64,000 bases of DNA from an uncultured Candidatus Actinomarina sp. (GTDB lineage Bacteria; Actinomycetota; Acidimicrobiia; Actinomarinales; Actinomarinaceae). Each line of letters starts with the position of its first letter. Position 1 is the stretch's first letter. The DNA lies in assembly GCA_902555055.1 (NCBI GenBank), contig CACDQN010000002.1, forward strand, positions 1 through 64,000. The letters are read 5' to 3'. Of the stretch, positions 42,976-52,045 are shown in pieces. The notes beneath the pieces are model-generated. The model saw only the letters and a list, made by a program, of their open reading frames with translations. It did not search any database and was not told where the DNA came from. The position numbers and the translations under genes are program-made.

Positions 42976-44686
42976 TGTTTTTTTACGTTCAATTAGGTTA
43001 GTTCCCGAGATAAGAAGACCTTTTCTTTGGAGTTCTTTGATTGCAATGATGGGGTCAGCTTTAAGGATGGTTGGTCCACAACTAATTTCAAGGGGTATAG
43101 ATGAAGGGGTCTTAAAATCAAATTATTCATATCTTTTAGAACAGAGCTTTTATTATTTCATCACGTTAGTTCTACTTTACTTTGTTGCAAGTAAGGCACT
43201 TCTAGCAATTGGCTTAGTAGGTGAATCTTATGTTAAAAGTGTAAGAGAAAAACTTTTTAGACACTTATCTTCGTTAGATATTAACTATTTTGAAAAAAAC
43301 AAAACAGGTGTCTTAGTTGCTCGCATGACATCAGATATGCAAAGTTTAAATGAATTTGCTCGTGAGGGTGCAAGTAGTGTTATTACGGCTTTACTGACTA
43401 TTCTTGGTGCTACAATTGCGGTATTCTTAGTTGACGCTCAATTAGCTCTACTCTCATTTTTGATTTTGCCTTTATTAGGCATAGCAACAAAGATATTTCG
43501 AAACCACGCTGATAAAGCTTATTGGTCAATAAGAGAATGGATTGGTCAAGTCCTATCATCTCTTCAGGAGGGAATTTCTGGAGTAAGAATCATACAGGCA
43601 TATTCGGATGAAAAATCACAGTTTGATAGATTTAAAAATGTAAATGATCAGCATTTCGAAGCTAATATGCAATCTGCAAAAAACATTGCTATCTATTTCC
43701 CCTTTTTAGAAATTACTAGAGTGACCTCTATTGCTGTAGTTATTTGGTTTGCTTCGATAAGAATTAATGAAGGGTCTCTCTCTGTTGGTGAATTAGTAGC
43801 ATTACTGTTTTATTTAAATTATTTTTTCGATCCTCTTATACAACTTTCATTTAACTATGACTTACTTCGCTCTGCAGGTTCGTCTATGAAGAAAGTATTT
43901 TCAATACTGGATGAAGAACAAGTACTGAGTAAAACAGGTGACATTGAACCTCAAATGGAATCGAATAAAGTTATTGAATTTACAAATGTTGATTTTTCTT
44001 ATGGTAGAGATACAGTTTTACACGATGTGAACATTTCAATTAATAAAGGTGAAAAAATTGCAATTGTTGGTGAAACTGGAGCAGGGAAAAGCACGATTGC
44101 AAAACTAATACTTAGATTTTATTTACCAACCAAGGGTGATGTAAAATTCTACGGTGAATCATCTAAAGATGTTACACAAAGATGGGCAAGGAAAAATATC
44201 GCATATGTTCCTCAAGAAAGTTTTCTATTCAGGGGGTCAATTAGAGATAATCTAATTTATTCAGATCCTGAAAATATAGAGCTAGAAAAAGAACTTGCTG
44301 AAATAGGTGTTTTACATTGGTTTGACAGATATGAAAATGGCTTAAACCAAAATGTAGGAGAGAGAGGTTCAAATGTTTCTGCAGGTGAAAGACAATTCAT
44401 AGCATTACTGAGAGCAGTCCTTGCTAGGAGGCAGATTATTGTCTTTGATGAAGCTACTGCAAATTTAGATATTGAATCTGAAAATTCAATTCTTGAAGCA
44501 ACGGATAAGCTTTTAGATTACCAAACTTCAATTGTTATAGCTCACAGACTAGAAACCATATTAAATTCAGAAAAAATTATTGTTATGGATGAGGGCAAAC
44601 TAGTTGGGTTCGATAACCATAAAAATTTATTAAGTACAAATGATATATACAAAGAGCTTTTTTCAGCGTGGGATTTAGTTAACTAG
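42965..44686 (+). CDS. ABC exporter subunit with complete ATPase site
   Basis: 573-residue half-transporter partnering the preceding gene: membrane domain at about 1-320, Walker A GETGAGKSTIAK, signature NVSAGERQFIALLRA (Ala for the first Gly), Walker B IIVFDEATANLD with catalytic Glu, H-loop VIAHRLETI. The two subunits therefore combine one active and one degenerate site. ATG 42965 is chosen over GTG 42953; neither has a good ribosome site. Substrate may be drug, lipid or peptide. Ends eight bases inside the convergent methyltransferase gene. Confidence 0.92.
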   Translation: MKDNVFLRSIRLVPEIRRPFLWSSLIAMMGSALRMVGPQLISRGIDEGVLKSNYSYLLEQSFYYFITLVLLYFVASKALLAIGLVGESYVKSVREKLFRHLSSLDINYFEKNKTGVLVARMTSDMQSLNEFAREGASSVITALLTILGATIAVFLVDAQLALLSFLILPLLGIATKIFRNHADKAYWSIREWIGQVLSSLQEGISGVRIIQAYSDEKSQFDRFKNVNDQHFEANMQSAKNIAIYFPFLEITRVTSIAVVIWFASIRINEGSLSVGELVALLFYLNYFFDPLIQLSFNYDLLRSAGSSMKKVFSILDEEQVLSKTGDIEPQMESNKVIEFTNVDFSYGRDTVLHDVNISINKGEKIAIVGETGAGKSTIAKLILRFYLPTKGDVKFYGESSKDVTQRWARKNIAYVPQESFLFRGSIRDNLIYSDPENIELEKELAEIGVLHWFDRYENGLNQNVGERGSNVSAGERQFIALLRAVLARRQIIVFDEATANLDIESENSILEATDKLLDYQTSIVIAHRLETILNSEKIIVMDEGKLVGFDNHKNLLSTNDIYKELFSAWDLVN

Positions 44687-45515
44687 TTTCGTTCTTTAGT
44701 CTATTTTTAGCTATCTCTACATATTCTTGATTTATTTCATATCCAATGTAATCCCTATCAAGCAATTTTGCAGCAATTGCAGTTGACCCACTACCAATAA
44801 AGGGATCTAATATCAGATCATTTTTAAAACTGTATAAATTTATAAATCTTTTTGCTAGCTCAACAGGGAATGGAGCTGGATGACCTATTTTTTTGGCTCT
44901 AGCTGGATTTATATTCCAAATTGATAAAGTTGACTCCATAAACTCCTCTTTTTCAATTGTTGATTCACCTTTACTTGAATTTTTCATTGAATCTTTGGAA
45001 AAAATTAAGCAATACTCATGTATGTCACGAATTACTGGATTAGAAGCAGAAAGCCAGCTTCCCCATGCAAAATTTGCATTAGCTCCCTTAGATTTTTGCC
45101 ATATAATCTCACCTCTCATTAGGAATCCAATTTCTGAGATTATTTCAATATAGTATTTTGAAAATGGAATATATGGTTTTCTCCCAAGATTTGCAACATT
45201 TACGACTAACCTTCCACCAGACTCGGTCACTCTATACACTTCTCTAAACACCTTGTAAATCATTTCCCAGTACTCGTCATCAGATAAATCTTCGTCGCTA
45301 TCTTTTCCAATATTGTAGGGAGGAGATGTTACTGTTAAAGCTACACAATTATCAATCAATTCATTCATATCCTCTGCACTTTTAATAAAAATTTTATTTC
45401 TTAATTTAGATATATTGTTTTCTTGGACAGTTTCTTTTAACTCCTTACCTTGAAATGTAGAAACAAATCCTTTTCTTGATCCAGAGCCGATTTTAAAATA
45501 TGAAATTTTTTTCAT
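44679..45515 (-). CDS. Orphan DNA methyltransferase (beta type, TSPPYN)
   Basis: SAM-dependent DNA modification enzyme, 278 residues. TSPPYN (63-68) is the catalytic motif IV and DPFIGSGSTAIAAK (237-250) the SAM-binding motif I, in the beta order. The SPPY form is commonest among N4-cytosine enzymes, but N6-adenine is not excluded. No restriction endonuclease or specificity gene is nearby, so it may serve regulation or repair marking. Overlaps the ABC exporter end by eight bases, convergent. Confidence 0.9.
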   Translation of the reverse strand: MKKISYFKIGSGSRKGFVSTFQGKELKETVQENNISKLRNKIFIKSAEDMNELIDNCVALTVTSPPYNIGKDSDEDLSDDEYWEMIYKVFREVYRVTESGGRLVVNVANLGRKPYIPFSKYYIEIISEIGFLMRGEIIWQKSKGANANFAWGSWLSASNPVIRDIHEYCLIFSKDSMKNSSKGESTIEKEEFMESTLSIWNINPARAKKIGHPAPFPVELAKRFINLYSFKNDLILDPFIGSGSTAIAAKLLDRDYIGYEINQEYVEIAKNRLKNETS

Positions 45516-45534
45516 AACTAAATTTTACATCTTT

Positions 45535-45540
45535 TAAAAT
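45535..45540 (+). promoter_or_regulatory. Candidate -10 box of the M23 peptidase gene
   Basis: TAAAAT ends six bases before ATG 45547 without a ribosome site between, fitting a leaderless transcript in the 31-base divergent gap. Confidence 0.4.
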
Positions 45541-45546
45541 AACTAC

Positions 45547-46146
45547 ATGTTAAAGAGAACAAGTTTCATTTTTATTCTTGTATTTATATTTACTAGCTTT
45601 ATTCAGCAATCTCAATTAAATGCTAAACATAATCACTTTTTAGAATCTATGGTATTTCCTGTAAGGAATGTAATGTCTCATTTTTATGATGATTGGGGAG
45701 AGATTAGAGGAAATGGAAACAGAGTTCATGAAGGTATTGACATAAGAGCCCAAAAGGGTTCACCAATTGTAGCAATTGCGGATGGAGTGGTTAACACCTT
45801 AGCTTTTACAGAATCTTCTGGTTACTATATTGCAATCGATCATCAGAATGGATGGCTTTCTTTATACGTCCACTTAGATGATGATATAAACGGCAATGAC
45901 AATCTTGGAGGCAGGAACACCGCATTTGCTGATGGCATTTATCTTGGCGGCGAAGTTATTGCTGGACAAACAATTGGGTATGTTGGTGATTCTGGAAATG
46001 CAGATGGAACAGTTCCACATGTACATTTTGAGGTCAGGTATATGGGTAAATCTTATGATATATATGATTACATTAAGTCTTCTTGGGAAAGGTTTGAAAA
46101 GTATATAAAATTCCCAAAAAATTCGGTATCAATTTATTTTAAGTAA
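45547..46146 (+). CDS. Secreted M23 (LytM-like) peptidase
   Basis: Peptidoglycan endopeptidase family, 199 residues. Signal peptide at about 1-26 (FIFILVFIFTSFIQQ), then an M23 domain with zinc ligands in VHEGIDIRAQKGSP (His and Asp) and VPHVHFEVRY (HxH), so it looks catalytically complete. No LysM or coiled coil is present. Overlaps the convergent unknown gene by 13 bases. Confidence 0.92.
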   Translation: MLKRTSFIFILVFIFTSFIQQSQLNAKHNHFLESMVFPVRNVMSHFYDDWGEIRGNGNRVHEGIDIRAQKGSPIVAIADGVVNTLAFTESSGYYIAIDHQNGWLSLYVHLDDDINGNDNLGGRNTAFADGIYLGGEVIAGQTIGYVGDSGNADGTVPHVHFEVRYMGKSYDIYDYIKSSWERFEKYIKFPKNSVSIYFK

Positions 46147-46568
46147 ATTATTGAATCTTTAATTTCTTTAATTTCTTCAAGCTCTAAAACTTTCTCTATA
46201 TAATTTCCTTCTTCAACATAATTAATATATGTAAGGTTTTCTATTGATAAAATTTCCTCAGAAGGCTCTTTCATTGATATCCAAATAATTCTCTGTAATG
46301 AAGAATTGTGTATTGAATCTAGAAATACTTTTCGTAGTTCACTTTCTGTATCTTCATAATAAATTCCACAATAAGCCCCCTCTGATGCAGTAAAAATATG
46401 GCTATCATCTTCAATGTTTCCTATTGCTTTCTTTCCAGGGAGCTTTTCAATAAAATCCATTGGTAATTTATCAGATACAAAAATTCTCAAATCTTGATTT
46501 TGAACATCTAACTTTTGTAATAACTTTTCATGTTCTTTATTTATAGGATTTATAAAAATAGCTGGCAT
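46134..46568 (-). CDS. Unknown 144-residue protein
   Basis: Acidic cytoplasmic-looking protein without signal or membrane segment. Alternating strands and helices (AIFINPINK, DLRIFVSDKLP, RIIWISMKEP) suggest an alpha/beta fold, perhaps Rossmann-like. I recognise no family or catalytic motif. A -10-like TAATCT (46576-46581) lies seven bases before ATG, inside a palindrome, so it may be leaderless and repressor-controlled. It is divergent from sufB. Confidence 0.7.
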   Translation of the reverse strand: MPAIFINPINKEHEKLLQKLDVQNQDLRIFVSDKLPMDFIEKLPGKKAIGNIEDDSHIFTASEGAYCGIYYEDTESELRKVFLDSIHNSSLQRIIWISMKEPSEEILSIENLTYINYVEEGNYIEKVLELEEIKEIKDSIIYLK

Positions 46569-46592
46569 GATTTTAAGATTAACTTAAAATCA
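46568..46592. promoter_or_regulatory. 25-base palindrome in the sufB divergent region
   Basis: Arms tgattttaag/cttaaaatca around ATTAA, ten paired positions. It overlaps the putative -10 of the 144-residue gene and its centre is about 70 bases before sufB. An iron- or redox-responsive repressor site is plausible because suf operons are usually so controlled, but no regulator gene is adjacent. Confidence 0.5.
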
Positions 46593-46637
46593 GAAATAAA
46601 TTAAATCAATACTTTTCCGATTGATTCAGCACCTTAT

Positions 46638-46643
46638 TAAAAT
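46638..46643 (+). promoter_or_regulatory. Candidate -10 box of the suf operon
   Basis: TAAAAT ends six bases before the sufB ATG and no ribosome site separates them, suggesting a leaderless operon transcript. Confidence 0.4.
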
Positions 46644-46649
46644 AAAAGT

Positions 46650-48059
46650 ATGGCAAATGTTGAAATTGATTTAGGTAAATATTCACTAGGTTGGTCTGAT
46701 CCTGAAAAGAATGTATTTAAGCCTGAAAAAGGGTTAAATGAGGGCATAATACGTAAAATGTCTGAGATAAAAGAAGAACCTGAATGGATGCTTGATTTTA
46801 GACTAAAAGCATATAAAAGATTTTTGGATAAACCCATGCCTGAGTGGGTTGCAAAAGAGAAATTAGATTCTCTAGATTTTGATGATATTTACTATTATAT
46901 AAAGCCTACTGAAGATCAAGCTGACTCATGGGATATGGTTCCAGATGAAATTAAGGAAACATATGAAAAACTTGGAATTCCGGAAGCTGAAAGAAGTTAC
47001 TTGGCTGGTGTTACAGCTCAATACGAGAGTGAAGTTGTTTACCACAGAAATAGAGAAGATCTCGAACAACTCGGAGTTATTTTCTGCGATATGGATACAG
47101 CAGTCAGAGAATATCCTGAATTAGTCAAAGAATATTTTGGGACTGTAATACCTCCTGGTGATAATAAATTTGCTGCACTAAATTCAGCAGTATGGTCGGG
47201 CGGATCGTTTATTTATGTTCCTAAAGGCGTTCATATTGAAGACCCTCTACAAGCTTATTTCAGAATTAATGCTGAAAACATGGGTCAGTTTGAAAGAACA
47301 TTAATTATTGTAGATGAAGGAGCTTCTGTTCACTATATAGAAGGATGTTCCGCACCTGTTTACACAACAGATGCTCTTCATTCTGCTGTTGTTGAAATAA
47401 TAGTTAAACCTTCAGGTACATGCAGGTATACAACAATACAAAATTGGTCTAACGACGTTTTCAATCTTGTTACAAAAAGAGCTCAAGCTTTTGCTAATGC
47501 AACAATGGAGTGGATTGATGCAAATATTGGTTCTTCCCTAACTGTTAAATATCCATCCGTATATTTAATGGAACCTGGCGCTCATGGTGAAGTGTTATCT
47601 GTTGCTTTTGCAAATGCAGGCCAACACCAAGATACTGGAGCAAAAATGGTACACCTTGCACCAGATACAACCTCTTTAATTACATCTAAATCAATATCTA
47701 AAGGTGGGGGTAGAGGAGCATATAGAGGTTTAGTCAAAGTAGAGGATGGAGCCGAAACAGCAAAGAGTTTTGTTAGATGTGACGCTTTAATTCTTGATGA
47801 CGATTCAAGATCTGATACTTACCCATATATGGAAATAGAAGAGGCATCAGCTGAGATCGGCCATGAAGCTACAGTATCAAAAGTAGGTGAAGATCAATTA
47901 TTTTACCTAATGAGTAGAGGGCTTTCTGAATCTGAAGCAACATCTATGATTGTTGCTGGTTTTGTTGAAGAATTTACAAAAACTCTACCTATGGAATATG
48001 CTATGGAGTTTAACCAACTAATTGAATTAAATATGATTGAAGCCGGCGCAGTCGGTTAG
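46650..48059 (+). CDS. sufB: Fe-S cluster assembly protein SufB
   Basis: Scaffold of the SUF system, 469 residues. [24 protein letters not shown] is split here as FIYVPKGV and [23 protein letters not shown] carries a conserved Cys. C-terminal [16 protein letters not shown] and the beta-helix core match SufB. First gene of sufB-sufD-Rieske-sufC-fumC-rpiB. The SufR repressor gene usual upstream of actinobacterial sufB is absent. Confidence 0.96.
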   Translation: MANVEIDLGKYSLGWSDPEKNVFKPEKGLNEGIIRKMSEIKEEPEWMLDFRLKAYKRFLDKPMPEWVAKEKLDSLDFDDIYYYIKPTEDQADSWDMVPDEIKETYEKLGIPEAERSYLAGVTAQYESEVVYHRNREDLEQLGVIFCDMDTAVREYPELVKEYFGTVIPPGDNKFAALNSAVWSGGSFIYVPKGVHIEDPLQAYFRINAENMGQFERTLIIVDEGASVHYIEGCSAPVYTTDALHSAVVEIIVKPSGTCRYTTIQNWSNDVFNLVTKRAQAFANATMEWIDANIGSSLTVKYPSVYLMEPGAHGEVLSVAFANAGQHQDTGAKMVHLAPDTTSLITSKSISKGGGRGAYRGLVKVEDGAETAKSFVRCDALILDDDSRSDTYPYMEIEEASAEIGHEATVSKVGEDQLFYLMSRGLSESEATSMIVAGFVEEFTKTLPMEYAMEFNQLIELNMIEAGAVG

Positions 48060-48074
48060 TAATTAGGAAAATTC

Positions 48075-49232
48075 TTGAACACCAATTTATTTGAAAAAAA
48101 ATTAGAATCAATGTCGTCTAGTGATTTTAGTCAAATATCTGCAAAGGATGAAGATTGGAAATATTTAGGTAAGAAAATATTTGAACTTCATGACATTAAG
48201 ATTGGTAGTGATAAAGAAATACAAAAGTCTGATAACTCAGATATAGACTTTAACAGTTTCTCCTACATTATTAATTCTGACCAGAAAGATGTAAAAATAA
48301 CCAACATCAATGATATTAGTGAGCCGTTAATAGACAACTCCATAAAAAGACCATTTGATAGTTTCAATATTGAACAATTTGAAAAAGTCACTGGTGGATT
48401 CAGAATTGATTTTCAAGATGATATAGATGAATATTATAGAATCAATTTTCAGTCAGATCAGAATGCCATACCTTACGTTGGAGTAAATGTAGAAAAAAAT
48501 AAAACCGCAAAATTATATTTGAACCTTAACAATTCAGTAAAAGCAAATGTGTATCCAATAATTGAGTTATCTTTAAAAGAAAATTCTAATTTAGAAATTA
48601 TACTTTCTGTGACAAGTCTAGAAGATGTAAACATTGCAAACTCAATATATGCAAAAGTACTTAAAGATGCAAATTTAAAGATACACACTATAAGTATGGG
48701 GGGTGAGCTTTCGCGTTCTAGAATGGATATCGATTTGGTTGGAGATGGCTCAGGATTCTATTTAGATGGAGTATATTTTGGCGAAGACTCACAAATACAT
48801 GACAGTAGGGTATTTGTTAACCACCTAGGAAAAAATACAAATTCAAATATGATTACAAAGGGTGTATTAGGAGATAGAAGTAGCTCAATTTTTACAGGAA
48901 CAATTCATATTGCTGAAGGTGCAATAAAAACTGAATCACATCAAGAGAATCGAAATATTTTGCTTAGTGAAGAAGCAACTGCACAGTCAGTACCCAATTT
49001 AGAAATACTTTGTGATGATGTTATTTGTAGTCATGGCTCTTCTGTTGGGCCGATTGAACAAGAAATATATCACTATGTAATGTCAAGAGGTATAAGTAAG
49101 GTTGATGCTGATAAAATGCTTATCAAGGGCTTCTTTAATGAAATCATTAATGATTCCAGCTGGAAAATAGTTCATGACAGTGTTGCAGATATAATTGATT
49201 CAAAATACATGAACATTTCAAGAGGTAAGTAA
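48075..49232 (+). CDS. sufD: Fe-S cluster assembly protein SufD
   Basis: Partner of SufB in the SufBC2D scaffold, 385 residues. The C-terminal half is a beta helix with SIFTGTIHIAEGAIKTES, QENRNILLSEEATAQSVPNL, CSHGSSVGPI and YVMSRGISKVDAD, classic SufD. The N-terminal 100 residues are poorly conserved and Asp/Asn-rich. TTG start, with TAGGAAAA five bases upstream acting as ribosome site. Confidence 0.93.
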   Translation: MNTNLFEKKLESMSSSDFSQISAKDEDWKYLGKKIFELHDIKIGSDKEIQKSDNSDIDFNSFSYIINSDQKDVKITNINDISEPLIDNSIKRPFDSFNIEQFEKVTGGFRIDFQDDIDEYYRINFQSDQNAIPYVGVNVEKNKTAKLYLNLNNSVKANVYPIIELSLKENSNLEIILSVTSLEDVNIANSIYAKVLKDANLKIHTISMGGELSRSRMDIDLVGDGSGFYLDGVYFGEDSQIHDSRVFVNHLGKNTNSNMITKGVLGDRSSSIFTGTIHIAEGAIKTESHQENRNILLSEEATAQSVPNLEILCDDVICSHGSSVGPIEQEIYHYVMSRGISKVDADKMLIKGFFNEIINDSSWKIVHDSVADIIDSKYMNISRGK

Positions 49233-49550
49233 GTGGATAAAATTAAAACTTTGAAAACTTCAGAATTACCATTAAATAGTTCAAAAGTTGTAAATCTTGG
49301 TGATAAGCCAATTGCTCTATTTAACTATGAAGGTGAATATTACGCACTAGATGATATATGTTCTCATGCTGAGGCAAGCCTTTCAGAAGGAGACGTCTAT
49401 GATTGTAAAGTTGAATGCCCGCTTCATGGTGCTGAATTTGATTTGAAGACTGGTGATGCAGTTACACTACCTGCAACAAAACCAGTAATGAAATATAAAG
49501 TGAATGTTGAAGATGACTATATTTTCTTAGAAATGACTCAAGATGCTTAA
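49233..49550 (+). CDS. Rieske [2Fe-2S] ferredoxin in suf operon
   Basis: 105-residue non-haem Rieske protein. CSHAEASLSEGDVYD and CPLHGAEFDLKTG supply the Cys-His/Cys-His cluster ligands. GTG start directly after the sufD stop. Rieske genes between sufD and sufC are standard in actinobacteria. The likely role is electron supply for cluster assembly or dioxygenase-type reactions (inference). Confidence 0.94.
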   Translation: MDKIKTLKTSELPLNSSKVVNLGDKPIALFNYEGEYYALDDICSHAEASLSEGDVYDCKVECPLHGAEFDLKTGDAVTLPATKPVMKYKVNVEDDYIFLEMTQDA

Positions 49551-50241
49551 ATTAGAAAACTTAACTGCCTCTATTGGAGATGTTCAAATCTTAAAAGGAA
49601 TAGATTTGGAAATAAAACCTGGGGAGCTACACGCAATTATGGGTCCAAATGGTTCAGGAAAATCTACACTGTGCCATGTTGTTATGGGCAATGAAACCTA
49701 TCAAGAACATGGAAAAATTCTTGTTGAAAACAGTGACTTATCAGGACAAAAACAACTTGAGAGGTCTAACGCTGGTGTTTTCCAATCATTTCAATATCCA
49801 GTTGGCCTGCCTGGTGTAACCTTAAGGGAATTTTCTCAAAATATAAATAAAGAATTAAATAATGAAGAAATAGAGAAGCTAGCTGAAAAATTTAGTGTAA
49901 AAGAATTTTTAGACAGAGAAGTTAATGTTGATTTATCTGGTGGAGAAAAAAAACGATGCGAGCTATTTCAAATTTCTTTAACCAGTCCCAAAGTTGCTTT
50001 ACTAGATGAAATAGATTCTGGTTTAGATATTGATGCAATTAAATCTGTTGCTGAATTAATTAATGCTAATAGAGATGAAAACACCTCCTATTTAATTGTT
50101 ACTCACTACAGCAGAATCCTAAAATATCTTGATGTTAATATGGTTCACATCGTTGTTGATGGAGAAATTGTAAAATCAGGTTCTAAAGAACTTATTGATG
50201 AAGTTGATTCTGATGGATACACTCAATATCAGGGAAAGTAA
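49543..50241 (+). CDS. sufC: Fe-S cluster assembly ATPase SufC
   Basis: ABC-type ATPase of the SufBC2D complex, 232 residues, cytoplasmic. Walker A GPNGSGKSTLCHVVMG, VFQSFQYPVGLPGVTLREF typical of SufC, signature LSGGEKKRCELFQ, Walker B VALLDEIDSGLDIDA. Overlaps the Rieske gene by eight bases and fumC by one. Confidence 0.96.
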   Translation: MLKLENLTASIGDVQILKGIDLEIKPGELHAIMGPNGSGKSTLCHVVMGNETYQEHGKILVENSDLSGQKQLERSNAGVFQSFQYPVGLPGVTLREFSQNINKELNNEEIEKLAEKFSVKEFLDREVNVDLSGGEKKRCELFQISLTSPKVALLDEIDSGLDIDAIKSVAELINANRDENTSYLIVTHYSRILKYLDVNMVHIVVDGEIVKSGSKELIDEVDSDGYTQYQGK

Positions 50242-51614
50242 TGACAGAAAAATTCAGAACTGAATCAGATTCCATGGGGGAGTTTCAAGTTCCCATAGAT
50301 GCAAAATTTGGAGCTTCGACTGCAAGAGCTACTGATAATTTCCCAATTTCAAATTTACGTTTTTCTAGGGTATTTATTAGGTCTCTTGGAGAGATTAAAA
50401 AAGCTTGTGCAGTTGTAAATGAAAAAAATAACTTAATAGATAGTAAATTGTCAAAAGCAATAGTTGACAGCGCACAAGAAGTAATAGATGGAAAGCACGA
50501 TAAAGATTTTGTTGTTGATATTTTTCAAACAGGATCTGGAACATCAACAAATATGAATATTAATGAAGTAATTGCAAACTTAGCCACAGAAAAAATTGAT
50601 ACAGAAGTTCATCCAAATGATCACGTAAATATGAGCCAATCATCAAATGATGTTATACCTACAGCTACAAACCTTGCATCGTTGCTCTCTATTAAAGAAG
50701 ATGGTGGTTTGTTAACTTATTTAAACAATATGAATGAAACTTTAAACAGCAAAGCCAAAGATTGGGCTGATGTTTATAAAAATGGCAGAACACATTTAAT
50801 GGATGCCACTCCAGTTACTCTTGGACAAGAATTTGAGGGCTATGCAAATTTAATTGAGAGCAGGATAAGAGATATTGAGAATTCTCTTCAGGGTGTTAGC
50901 GAACTTCCCATTGGCGGGACTGCTGTTGGAAGTGGTATAAACGCACCTAATGGTTTTGGTTCTGATGTTGCTGGTGAATTACAGAAGGCATTAAATATTA
51001 ATTTTCAAGAAGCTGACAATCATTTCTCAAGACAGGGTTCACGTGATGAAATAGTTCAACTTTCAGGAACTTTAAAGACATTGGCTTCATCATTATTTAA
51101 AATTTCGAATGATATTAGATGGATGGGAAGTGGGCCTATATCTGGATTAAATGAATTAAAAATTCCGGCACTACAACCAGGATCTTCAATAATGCCTGGC
51201 AAAGTTAATCCTGTAATTCCTGAAATGATGATGCAAGTTTGTGCTCAAGTCATTGGAAATGATGTAGCTGTTACATTTTCAGGGACTAATGGAAATTTTG
51301 AGTTAAATACTATGTTGCCTGTAATGGCACATAATGTGTTAGAAAGTATTGAATTGTTAACTAATGCCATAAAGGCATTTAACGAAAAATTATTAATAGG
51401 ATTAGAACCTAATACAGAAAAAATGGAATCAAATACTCAGAAAAATCCAATTTTAGTGACTGCTTTAGTTCCAAAACTGGGATATGATACAGCAGCTGAA
51501 ATCGCTAAAGAATCTATGTCCACTAATAAAACCATCAAAGAGGTTTTGTTAGAAAGAGAGCTACTATCTGAATCTGAAATAGATGATTTACTAAATTTAA
51601 AAAAATTAATTTGA
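50241..51614 (+). CDS. fumC: Fumarate hydratase class II
   Basis: Fumarate to malate in the citric acid cycle, 457 residues, Fe-S independent. TGSGTSTNMNINEV, HPNDHVNMSQSSND, GRTHLMDATPVTLGQEF and the signature GSSIMPGKVNP are intact. Overlaps sufC (TAATG). It occupies the place where sufS and sufU often follow in actinobacteria. Confidence 0.97.
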   Translation: MTEKFRTESDSMGEFQVPIDAKFGASTARATDNFPISNLRFSRVFIRSLGEIKKACAVVNEKNNLIDSKLSKAIVDSAQEVIDGKHDKDFVVDIFQTGSGTSTNMNINEVIANLATEKIDTEVHPNDHVNMSQSSNDVIPTATNLASLLSIKEDGGLLTYLNNMNETLNSKAKDWADVYKNGRTHLMDATPVTLGQEFEGYANLIESRIRDIENSLQGVSELPIGGTAVGSGINAPNGFGSDVAGELQKALNINFQEADNHFSRQGSRDEIVQLSGTLKTLASSLFKISNDIRWMGSGPISGLNELKIPALQPGSSIMPGKVNPVIPEMMMQVCAQVIGNDVAVTFSGTNGNFELNTMLPVMAHNVLESIELLTNAIKAFNEKLLIGLEPNTEKMESNTQKNPILVTALVPKLGYDTAAEIAKESMSTNKTIKEVLLERELLSESEIDDLLNLKKLI

Positions 51615-52045
51615 TGAAAAAAAATCTTGCAATCGCTTCTGATCATGCAGGTTATAAACTAAAGCAGTTTTTAGTTGAAAATCTTAATGAGTTAAATATA
51701 AAAGATTTTGGCACAAATGATGAAGAAAGTTGTGATTTTCCAGACTTTGCTTCAAAAGTTTGTGACTTTGTCTTACACGATACATCTTTTAGGGGCTTAC
51801 TTATTTGTGGTAGTGGTGTTGGTATGTCAATTGCTGCAAATAAAATCAAAGGGATTAGAGCTTCAAATGTAACTAATGAAGATATGGCAATACAGAGTGT
51901 GGAACACAATAATGTAAATGTTTTATGTTTAGGGTCAAACAATGTAACTAAAGCCGACTCCTTAAAAATAGTATTAAGTTTTTTGAATTCAGAAATGTCA
52001 AACGAAGAGAAATATCAAAGAAGAATAAATAAATTAGAAGACTAA
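51614..52045 (+). CDS. rpiB: Ribose-5-phosphate isomerase B
   Basis: Interconverts ribose-5-phosphate and ribulose-5-phosphate, 143 residues. IASDHAGYKLK at the N-terminus, CDFPDFA, and ICGSGVGMSIAANKIKGIRA holding the catalytic Cys are present, with HNNVNVLCLGS later. ATG 51614 overlaps the fumC stop (TGATG). A TTG one codon upstream adds nothing. Its stop overlaps the convergent phosphoribosyltransferase gene by four bases. Confidence 0.94.
   Translation: MKKNLAIASDHAGYKLKQFLVENLNELNIKDFGTNDEESCDFPDFASKVCDFVLHDTSFRGLLICGSGVGMSIAANKIKGIRASNVTNEDMAIQSVEHNNVNVLCLGSNNVTKADSLKIVLSFLNSEMSNEEKYQRRINKLED

Noticed and set aside
44679-45515. Complete restriction-modification system
   Set aside because: No endonuclease or specificity gene lies on either side, only an ABC exporter and an M23 peptidase.
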